From assembly GCA_902797565.1 (NCBI GenBank), contig CADBTO010000187.1, positions 1-9,817 of the forward strand: DNA of 9,817 nt, written 5' to 3'. Below the pieces are notes generated by a model. That model saw only the letters and a program-made list of their open reading frames with translations, did no database searches and was not told the DNA's origin. The translations under genes and the position numbers were made by a program. Each line of letters starts with the position of its first letter. Positions within the stretch are counted from its first letter, which is position 1. Source of the stretch: an uncultured Lachnospiraceae bacterium. GTDB taxonomy: Bacteria > Bacillota > Clostridia > Lachnospirales > Lachnospiraceae. Positions 1 to 7,572 of the stretch are shown here, piece after piece.

Positions 1-2399
1 AACAAGCCGCGCTGTCCCGGCTGCAAAAGAGGCAGGAAGCAGACGCAAAGGAGCAGGAACAGAAAGCAGAAGAGAAGCGAGCACGCGCAAAAGAGTGGGC
101 CGCACAGTATGATCGGGCGATTGAAGCGGAAATCGCAAGGAAGCGCAGCGAGCTGGAAGCCGCGCAGCATAAGCAGGCAGTCCAGGAAGAGCAGAAGGCG
201 TTTGAAGCAAGGAAGGGCGCAGGGTTTTCGGATGCGCTGGATCTGGCAAAGAAAGAGGGAGAGCAGAAAGCACCGAAGGATCTGTCCGCAGATTTCGCGC
301 GGTACCGGCTCAACCGCGAATTGGAAAAGATCCGCGAAAGAGAATATCTGAAGCAGAAGGCAGAAGAGGAAGCAAAGCGGAAGCGGGAGGAGTACCTGCA
401 AGGGCTTTCCGAAGAAGAGCGGCAGCGCGTGGAGGAGGAGGAAGCGGATCGGCTGCGCGAGGAAAAATACCGGAAGAGCAACTGGGAATACGAAACATAC
501 TTTGCTTCAAGGCATGACAAAAGCGAGATCAGGGCATTCATTGAATCCCTCAAGGAGTATTATCGGGGAGAGATCCGGCATCCGGAGAACCCGTATCCGG
601 AGATGAAAGTGCGCGAGATGGCCCTGGAACGGAATCTTTCCGAGGAAGACCGCGCCTATCTTGAGAAAGACATGGAGGATCAGTCGAATCGAGAGTCCTA
701 TGAACGGTATTTGAAAAAGCATGCTTCGGCAATCGAAAGACAGAAAATTCTGGTGGGACGGATTCTGGATTGCAGGCTCAAAGATTTGAAGCTGGGGAGT
801 GTTTCAGAGTTTTTGCATCAGGATCCCCGTACAGAGGCGATGGATGTCCGGCTTCCTGGATTTATCGCCAATATGGGTATGGGTGCGTTCGAAGAATATC
901 TGGACGATCTGGTTGTGAAGGGCGAAAAAGAGCTCTGGTCTCAGGCGCGTGCCGCGCTTCAGCTGTTTGCGTCGATTGGAAGCCGTTTGGAAGCGACACT
1001 CGCATACTACAATGATCCAGTCCGGATCCGGATGGGATATAAGCAGGACGCATCGGATTTATGGGTTCCGGAAGGAGAACAAAAGCGGTATCAAGAGCGA
1101 AAGGAAGCCTTTGAAGCCCGGATTTTGGAACAGGAATTTGATTTTGGAAAGGATCTGGAGGCGCTGTATCAACGGCTTCTAGTCGAAGCGCAAAACGACT
1201 GGACAATGCGGAGGGAATGGCAGGTACTGAAAGAAAAGGCTGAAGAAGCGGAGGCGGATGAACTTTGGCAGACGGAGTTTGTGCCAAGGATCCAGCTGGC
1301 AAAAGAACGCGAGCAGGAAGAGGAAGAAGCACTGGCCCGGGAACAGGAAGCGAAGGCACAGCGGGAGCGGGAACTGGAAGAACAGGAAAGGCAGAAGCAG
1401 CAAGCCTGGCAGATGCAGGCGAAAGTGCTGGATTTTGATCGAAAGCAGCAGTCCCGCGATCTGATGCATGCGGACTATCTTGCAGCAATAGAGGAAGTGG
1501 AGCAGGACAGAAGCTATATTCAGAAACGGTTCAGGGAAGAGCAGAAGGATATGCTGGATCGGATCCAGGAAGCCGGCACACAGGAGATTTTGCCGTTTGT
1601 GGATGCAGTGGTAAGCCTTGTTGGAAGCGAAGGCATTTCGGTTGAGGATGCGTATGAAAAATTCCTGGCCCTGATGACGGCAGAGGATCTTCAGATTCGT
1701 ATGGCAGAAAGCGAGGCGCTGCTGAAAAACCTTTCGCTGGAAGATTCGGAGATGTCTCAGGAGGAATATGAGGCATTTATGCAGGAAACGAGAGAAGATC
1801 TGCAAAACTGCCAGCAGCGGCTTGAGGATCTGGAAACCGTGGTTCGGCAGATTAAGAACCAGATGATCGGATGCTTGATAGATGCACAGGATCTGTCTGA
1901 TTTTGATTTTGGCACGATGTTCCAGGTTGGCGTGCCGCTTGAGATGGAAGATGGGATGCTGGATGCCATCACGGAGCGTATTGGGGAAGAAGGTGTGGAA
2001 TTCCTGACAGAAGAGCGGATCCGCGAGATCATCCGTGAAAGCCAGGGGCTTGGCGGGGAACTGAAGGAAAACACGGACAGGGTTTTGCCGGTGATTTACG
2101 CAGAGCTGTATGGCCGGCTGAAGAATGATCCGGATGTGGACGAGAAGACGGCGGAAGAAGAATACCAGATGAACCGAAACATTTCAGATTGGAACCAACA
2201 GCAACTGCAGGAAGACCGGTCGAACCAGATGAAGAAGGTGGTTCGTTTTCTGGGGTTATGCTCCGGAAAGATTGGGGTGTTTCTGGAAAAAACGGACTAT
2301 GCGAAGAATGATCTTGCCACATATGGCGCTGTTCAGGATGCGATGCAGGACTTCCTGAATGAAAAAGTTCGCCTGCAGTTTGAAGCGGGTGCAGAATAA
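1..2399 (+). CDS. Long charged coiled-coil protein, 5' end outside window (partial)
   Basis: The frame is open from base 3 to the TAA at 2397-2399 (798 residues in the window). A TTG at 321 lies inside the open frame, has no good ribosome site and is not taken as the start; the true start is upstream of the window. Two stretches are extremely rich in Glu, Lys, Arg, Gln and Ala with coiled-coil character: roughly bases 3-480 (for example EEERQRVEEEEADRLREEK) and 1290-1450 (EQEEEEALAREQEAKAQRE). Between and after them are more mixed, probably helical regions, including a less charged C-terminal part from about 1560 (such as EILPFVDAVVSLVGSEG). No membrane segment, signal peptide, catalytic motif or known domain is visible in this portion. 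The stop lies 30 bases before the giant kinase-like gene, which starts with its own strong ribosome site, so the two are probably co-transcribed. A structural or scaffold role is a guess from composition only; the function is unknown. Confidence 0.85.
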   Translation, partial: QAALSRLQKRQEADAKEQEQKAEEKRARAKEWAAQYDRAIEAEIARKRSELEAAQHKQAVQEEQKAFEARKGAGFSDALDLAKKEGEQKAPKDLSADFARYRLNRELEKIREREYLKQKAEEEAKRKREEYLQGLSEEERQRVEEEEADRLREEKYRKSNWEYETYFASRHDKSEIRAFIESLKEYYRGEIRHPENPYPEMKVREMALERNLSEEDRAYLEKDMEDQSNRESYERYLKKHASAIERQKILVGRILDCRLKDLKLGSVSEFLHQDPRTEAMDVRLPGFIANMGMGAFEEYLDDLVVKGEKELWSQARAALQLFASIGSRLEATLAYYNDPVRIRMGYKQDASDLWVPEGEQKRYQERKEAFEARILEQEFDFGKDLEALYQRLLVEAQNDWTMRREWQVLKEKAEEAEADELWQTEFVPRIQLAKEREQEEEEALAREQEAKAQRERELEEQERQKQQAWQMQAKVLDFDRKQQSRDLMHADYLAAIEEVEQDRSYIQKRFREEQKDMLDRIQEAGTQEILPFVDAVVSLVGSEGISVEDAYEKFLALMTAEDLQIRMAESEALLKNLSLEDSEMSQEEYEAFMQETREDLQNCQQRLEDLETVVRQIKNQMIGCLIDAQDLSDFDFGTMFQVGVPLEMEDGMLDAITERIGEEGVEFLTEERIREIIRESQGLGGELKENTDRVLPVIYAELYGRLKNDPDVDEKTAEEEYQMNRNISDWNQQQLQEDRSNQMKKVVRFLGLCSGKIGVFLEKTDYAKNDLATYGAVQDAMQDFLNEKVRLQFEAGAE

Positions 2400-2429
2400 A
2401 CGATTTTAGAAGCAAAGGAGATCGTATCA

Positions 2430-5400
2430 ATGGGAAGCGAGTATGCGGATTTAATATCCAAAAGCAGAAAGATTGTTGAGAAAGGCAAGATGCAGCAAAA
2501 GCTGAATCAGTTTGCAAATGATGAGCAGATACGGCAGGTTTTTGACCTGGATGAGCAAAAGCATGTGGACAAAAAAGTGGATGGGCTGGACCAGGTGGAA
2601 AAGGATGCGCACCTGATCTCCTTTGCCCTGAGCGAAGAGAGTGTCTTCGAATTGTCGAAGGAACAGAAAGTGCGTCTTGAAACGCGGCAGGGAAGGAATC
2701 TTTCTCATATCCTTGTCAACAGCAAGAAGACGTTTGGAGACAGTCCGGAAATGAAGAATGTGAAGAAGGCCGTGCTGGCAGTGGAGGATGAGCTGCAGAA
2801 GCCATACACTCCACTGACGACTGGTGTGGTGAACCATTTGATCGGGATGTACCAGAGTGCGGTGGATGCCTGCCAGAATTATCTGGATGTCAAGACGACC
2901 CACACCCGCAGCGACCGTTATTTGATGGTGCGGGATACGATGCTCCGCATGCTCGATGAGATGGGGCGGCTGGACAGCATGGAGATGCAGATGGAAATGC
3001 GGGAGGAGCTGAACAATCTGCGCACCTGTTATGACGTTCTGGTTCTTTCCAAGCTGGAGGGGGCATTCATGCGGGCGGAGCAGCTTCCCATGGGAGAAAT
3101 GATGCTGCAGGAGAGGCAGAAAGAGGCGCAGGATCCGGAGCAGCAGAAAAAGTGGGCGGAATCGCTGGACCAGGCGCTGCCGTATATGGATGCAACGTCC
3201 CTCCAGGTTGTCAAGCTTCTCTCCCTGCGTTCCGTGCCCCAGGAATTTGCAAAGAAAGCAGGGGATGATGGCGCGAACCTGACGTTCTATTTATACAATT
3301 TGCTGAAGGCATTTCCGGAGGGAGCGCATACGGAGTATCTGCACAGCGGTCTGGCAGGATACAAAGGGCCGGATATGGTACGGCGGCTGAAAAAGACGGT
3401 AAAAGTCAAAGGGAAGGACAAAGAGCAGATGCGGTTTCCGAGTACCACGATTCGGATCCAGCAGGATCTGGCCGGAAATCTTTCGGTAGCAATTGGGGAT
3501 GCTTTGCCGATTTATCTGCCCTATACACGGGATATCGTCCTGCGGCAGATGCAGTCGAATATGATCGATAATGAGCAGCTGTTCGGGCAGGACTTTACAA
3601 ACCGGTCCCTCGAATGGATCAAGGATGTCAAGCTGGATGAAGTGGATACCGTGACGCTTCGGGGCGCGTGTCTGAAAGTATTAGCAAACCGGACAGGTAT
3701 GCCGCCGACCGACTTCAACAACCTGTCAACGTCGAAGCTGCGCCAGGTGGCAAGCGATGTGATGGATGGGCGGATGGATACGGCTGCAGTGCAGGACTAT
3801 GTCCGGGGAATAGAAGGGAGCATTGAGGTCACGCGTACCTGGATGGTTGAGGAGGAGCAGAACACAGGGAAGAAAAAGAAGAAGACATCGAAAGCAGAAA
3901 ACCAGGAGGGGCAGAAGGTTCTCAAGGAAGTGAAAAAGATGACCCTGGAGGGCAAGGCCACAAGCCGGCTTATAAACGGAGAGGAAACGTTGGAGCTGCT
4001 CCGTTTCCGGGAGGCGAACAAGGAGAAGCTCCAGGAGAAGGTGAAGCTTGCGCCCAAGGAACAGGAAGAGCAGGTACAAAAGCAGGGCGAGCTGCAGGAG
4101 GAACAGTGGACGAAAGAAGAGGCGGCGATCAAGAACTTCATTGCGGACCTGTTTTTCTCCAAGGATACTTACAAGGCGGACGGGACTGTGGAGAAGCCGG
4201 GCGTGCGGATGCAGCGGCTCTTTTTGGACAATCTTCCCATTGTGGCCCAGATTGCGCAGCATCCAGAGAAGTTGGAGGCGCTTCTGCACCGGCTGCCGAT
4301 TCCAGAGAGCCGAACCAAAGCGCAAGTGGAGGAGGATGCAAAGGTGGTTTCGGTGCTGGAGGTGCAGCTTGCGAGTCTGGAAAAGCAGCGGGATCAGGAG
4401 GAAGACCAGCTGACCATCGATGCTTTGGATCAGCAGATCGAGACGATCGAGGCAGACCTTTCCAAGCTTCGGACAGTGCGGCAGAATATTATGGCAAAGC
4501 TGATTCCTGTGGCACAGGAAGTGAAGAAAGCAGCGGATGAAGTTGCTGGAACGATGAACAAAGCGGGGAATGCCATAAAAAAACTGAATCCCTTCGCATT
4601 CTTTTTCGGGGAGGATGAAGAAGAGGCGCCGAAGGAAAAGACCGAGCAGGAGAAAATGGAGGAGTTCCAGAGTGGACTTGCCATGGTGCTGGCAACGCCG
4701 ATCACTCTGGAGAAGCTGAAGACGCTGGAACAAACGATGGATTCTGCAGTGGAGGCAGGCGGCCAGGATATCCAAAAAACGATCACGGACTGTGTGAGCA
4801 CGCTGTTTTCGAAGGTGGAAAAGAAGCCGGAGGATGATGAGCCGATTCCGAGCCCGCTTGAGAAAGGCATTGACGAGGCCACGAAGAAACTGCGGATCAA
4901 GCTGGGGAATGATCGGCTGAACAAGATGATTGAGGATTCAATGAAAGGGGATTCCGGTCAGGGTAAATTCATCAAGGAGATTCTGACGAATTATTTTGCG
5001 CAGGTACAGGCAATGGACAAGCGCGCGATGTTTGCCTCGGCCATCCGGGAAGCAAAGCCGATGACGATGGATCTTTATGAGGACAGCAAGGAAACAGATC
5101 TGCGCAAGGCTGCCGGGAACTACCTGAGCGGTATCTTCAAAGGAGCCGGGCCGCTGCTCCAGAAAGTCCTGCAGGGACTTCCAATTGATGGATTCCCGTA
5201 TGAGCTGCGGCAGGCATTTGAGGATGTCAAGTCCAATCTGCTTCCGATTTCGGATGAGGTGGTGGAGGCACAGCTGCTTTCGATGGTGGAGCGCTCCGAT
5301 GGAAAGGTGAAGCGGATCGAGGTCACGAAGGCGCTCGGCGCGGCATCGGTTGGGCAGGCATTCCTCTGCAAGATATATGGGCCAAGTCTGCCGGAGGAAG

Positions 5401-7550
5401 GGAAGGATGTGGTTGTGAAGCTTCTGCGCCCGGATGTGCGAAATCGCATGATGCGCGAGAAATCGGTGATTTTGGAATGCGCTTCCCGCACGAATGCCGG
5501 GATGAGAAAGACCTACGAAGGCCAGCTGGAACGGATTCAGGAAGAGCTGGATTTGACGATCGAGGCGCGGAATGTTGAGAAAGGGCGTATTTATGATAAA
5601 TCCCGCGATGAGGGAGAGGCGTATGATTCGGTTCGATCCATGAAGCTGAACAACCTGATTGCGCCCACAACCACGTCCATGGTGCTTGAGAAGGCACCGG
5701 GCACCACAGTGGATAAGTATATGAAAGAAAATACGGCAAAGCAGGAGGAACTTCTGGCACCGTATATCAAATACATTGAGGTGGAACGGGATGTCCCAGG
5801 GGAGAACCCGGGGGAATTTGTAAAGGCAAAATTTAAGGCCATAGTACGGGATGCAGACGGGGTTCCGGAACTGGATTTGAAGCAGGAGGATTATCTTGCG
5901 GCCAGGGAAGTGCGTTCCGAGCTGTCCAAACAGCTGGAGCAGCTCCAAAAGCGGCAGAAGCATTTGATCCGCTTGTCAGAAAAATGGGTGCAGGAAGGGC
6001 TCTTTGGGGAGGGGTTCTACCACGGGGATTTGCATGCTGGGAATATCATGATTGACGATGATGGCGCAACCGTCATTGACTTCGGGAATGCCACGCAGCT
6101 GGATGAAGAACAGAAAGAATATGTCACGAAGATGCTGATTGCGGTTTCCATCGGGGATATGGAACTGTTCCGCCATGGCTTCCACAAGCTGATGCGCGGC
6201 GGGAAGCAGATGGAGAAGCTCTATCAGAAACAGCGGGACAAGCTGGGAAAAATAATTAAAGATACATTTAAGTATGGAGACGCAACATCTTCCGGACAGC
6301 GGATCGGCGTGGTTCTGATGAAGGCGCAGGAACTGGGCCTGGAGCTGCCATCCTCAATCTTCAACTTCTCTCAGTGCCAGCTGCGGCTGCAAAACACCGT
6401 GGCAGCGATGAACAAGCAGATCACGGACCTGCAGAAGAAGATCCAGAAGCTGGGTGAATTGAAGCCGAGCAAGGCGGAACTTGCGGATCTGACGAAGTCG
6501 TTTGTCAATAGCCTGGATGATGAATTTTCAGGGAATTTCCAGAAACTCCAGCAGGATCGGAAGCTTACGATGGCACCTTCTTCTGAGGAGGATTTCATTG
6601 AGGCGCTGCGGGATCAGAGCGAAGAAGGACGTGCCGAGTTTGAGCTTTTGTACTATGACAAGCGCTTTGATGCAACGAAAAAGGGCGAAGGAATGGCAGA
6701 TCGAGCCATCGAGTCCATGAAGAATTTTACAGAGCAGGTTTACAATATGAAGAACCAGGATGTGTACCAGGGACAGCTGGCACAGATCGATGCTCTGAAA
6801 AAAGAATTGTTCAGCAATATCGCGAAAGTGCTGCCTGAGGTGGAATGGAAGCCGCTGGCGGATGAATATGTGGAATGCTATAAGGTCATGATGGACAATT
6901 ACAAACCGATGGAAGATCTGATCGCAAAGGTGCATGGAATCTTGAAGACAAAGGAGGTGCCTAATTACAAGGAGTGCCTGGCGAAGCTTCGGAAGATGCA
7001 GGAGGAAGGCGCTTCGCAGGAAGAGATGGAAAAGCAGGAGAAGCAGACCTATCAGGCGTTTATCAAGGAGCGGGATGAGGGGCTTTCTGAAGCAGTCAAA
7101 TTGGAGAACTGGGGGACAAATGACGAGTATAGCGAACTGGTATCCAAGCTGGCGATGAACGGGGACAACCCGGCAATGATGAAGCAGTTTGAGACATCGC
7201 TGGCGGATGAAAAATATGGACAGCAGCTTCGGAAAGCACTGGATGAGTGCCTGGAGCGGATGAAAGACATGCCAGACCAGACACAGGAGGAGCTTGAGGC
7301 GAAAACCAGGCAGGCAGATCCTGTCATAAAAATTTTGCGAAAGATCCATGCACGGCGCATTGCGCTGTTGAAAGAAGAGGAACTGCCGAAGCAGCTGGCG
7401 GAATTTGAACACAAGGAGCCGGAGGACTTCCTGAATGTCATGGGGACGGTCATCCAGTCCGAGGTGAAGTCCATCATCAAGCGCATGGGCAAGGGATACC
7501 TGTTCTGGCACAGGAAAGAGATCCGCAGCGTTGTGGGTGAGGAACAATAG
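2430..7550 (+). CDS. Giant protein with central ABC1/AarF/UbiB-type atypical kinase domain
   Basis: The product has 1706 residues. The ATG start is supported by AAAGGAG at 2414-2420, 9 bases upstream. Residues 1 to about 890 are mostly helical and charged, with a clear coiled coil near 630-700 and Lys/Glu-rich linkers. The ABC1 domain spans about 890-1335. Visible family elements in order are a KxGQ-like element (K912-V-L-Q915), an Ala-rich nucleotide loop (G970-A-A-S973-V-G-Q976), the ATP-binding lysine in VVVKLLRP (K997), an ExD motif (E1039-L-D1041), a hinge (VLEKAPGTTV from 1085), a catalytic loop HGDLHAGN (H1198, D1200, N1205) and a DFG metal site (D1217). The kinase core therefore looks intact. 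Known family members are atypical kinases/ATPases linked to quinone and lipid metabolism and usually have about 450-600 residues. This one is about three times longer and shows no C-terminal membrane helices, so it is probably cytosolic. Residues 1335-1706 are helical and unrecognised. The substrate is unknown; a ubiquinone role is unlikely to be inferable from this context. Confidence 0.9.
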   Translation: MGSEYADLISKSRKIVEKGKMQQKLNQFANDEQIRQVFDLDEQKHVDKKVDGLDQVEKDAHLISFALSEESVFELSKEQKVRLETRQGRNLSHILVNSKKTFGDSPEMKNVKKAVLAVEDELQKPYTPLTTGVVNHLIGMYQSAVDACQNYLDVKTTHTRSDRYLMVRDTMLRMLDEMGRLDSMEMQMEMREELNNLRTCYDVLVLSKLEGAFMRAEQLPMGEMMLQERQKEAQDPEQQKKWAESLDQALPYMDATSLQVVKLLSLRSVPQEFAKKAGDDGANLTFYLYNLLKAFPEGAHTEYLHSGLAGYKGPDMVRRLKKTVKVKGKDKEQMRFPSTTIRIQQDLAGNLSVAIGDALPIYLPYTRDIVLRQMQSNMIDNEQLFGQDFTNRSLEWIKDVKLDEVDTVTLRGACLKVLANRTGMPPTDFNNLSTSKLRQVASDVMDGRMDTAAVQDYVRGIEGSIEVTRTWMVEEEQNTGKKKKKTSKAENQEGQKVLKEVKKMTLEGKATSRLINGEETLELLRFREANKEKLQEKVKLAPKEQEEQVQKQGELQEEQWTKEEAAIKNFIADLFFSKDTYKADGTVEKPGVRMQRLFLDNLPIVAQIAQHPEKLEALLHRLPIPESRTKAQVEEDAKVVSVLEVQLASLEKQRDQEEDQLTIDALDQQIETIEADLSKLRTVRQNIMAKLIPVAQEVKKAADEVAGTMNKAGNAIKKLNPFAFFFGEDEEEAPKEKTEQEKMEEFQSGLAMVLATPITLEKLKTLEQTMDSAVEAGGQDIQKTITDCVSTLFSKVEKKPEDDEPIPSPLEKGIDEATKKLRIKLGNDRLNKMIEDSMKGDSGQGKFIKEILTNYFAQVQAMDKRAMFASAIREAKPMTMDLYEDSKETDLRKAAGNYLSGIFKGAGPLLQKVLQGLPIDGFPYELRQAFEDVKSNLLPISDEVVEAQLLSMVERSDGKVKRIEVTKALGAASVGQAFLCKIYGPSLPEEGKDVVVKLLRPDVRNRMMREKSVILECASRTNAGMRKTYEGQLERIQEELDLTIEARNVEKGRIYDKSRDEGEAYDSVRSMKLNNLIAPTTTSMVLEKAPGTTVDKYMKENTAKQEELLAPYIKYIEVERDVPGENPGEFVKAKFKAIVRDADGVPELDLKQEDYLAAREVRSELSKQLEQLQKRQKHLIRLSEKWVQEGLFGEGFYHGDLHAGNIMIDDDGATVIDFGNATQLDEEQKEYVTKMLIAVSIGDMELFRHGFHKLMRGGKQMEKLYQKQRDKLGKIIKDTFKYGDATSSGQRIGVVLMKAQELGLELPSSIFNFSQCQLRLQNTVAAMNKQITDLQKKIQKLGELKPSKAELADLTKSFVNSLDDEFSGNFQKLQQDRKLTMAPSSEEDFIEALRDQSEEGRAEFELLYYDKRFDATKKGEGMADRAIESMKNFTEQVYNMKNQDVYQGQLAQIDALKKELFSNIAKVLPEVEWKPLADEYVECYKVMMDNYKPMEDLIAKVHGILKTKEVPNYKECLAKLRKMQEEGASQEEMEKQEKQTYQAFIKERDEGLSEAVKLENWGTNDEYSELVSKLAMNGDNPAMMKQFETSLADEKYGQQLRKALDECLERMKDMPDQTQEELEAKTRQADPVIKILRKIHARRIALLKEEELPKQLAEFEHKEPEDFLNVMGTVIQSEVKSIIKRMGKGYLFWHRKEIRSVVGEEQ

Positions 7551-7559
7551 GAGCGAAAG

Positions 7560-7566
7560 AGGGGAG
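7560..7566 (+). promoter_or_regulatory. Ribosome binding site fixing the GNAT start
   Basis: AGGGGAG lies 6 bases before the ATG at 7573. The frame stays open upstream to 7531, inside the end of the kinase gene, but that alternative start has no comparable site and would add 14 low-complexity residues. The ATG at 7573 is therefore preferred. Confidence 0.8.
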
Positions 7567-7572
7567 CAGGGA

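Noticed and set aside
321..323. TTG as the start of the first gene
   Set aside because: The frame is open with the same coiled-coil composition all the way to the left edge, and no ribosome site precedes the TTG, so the gene is treated as cut by the window edge.
4577..4583. Run of seven A followed by C (possible -1 frameshift site) in the kinase gene
   Set aside because: The heptamer AAAAAAC is not in the frame required for -1 slippage (the codons read ATA AAA AAA CTG), and the long downstream frame containing the kinase domain is continuous without a shift.
3726..5963. Antisense open frames of 349 and 341 codons opposite the kinase gene
   Set aside because: Their Leu/His/Arg-rich translations are the reverse-strand image of Glu/Lys/Gln-rich coding sequence, and they lie wholly inside a gene with conserved kinase motifs.
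6021..6044. HGDLHAGN motif as evidence for an aminoglycoside/choline phosphotransferase
   Set aside because: The motif is shared with that family, but the KxGQ-like element, Ala-rich loop with SVGQ, VVVKLLRP lysine strand and EELD motif in the right order favour ABC1/UbiB.
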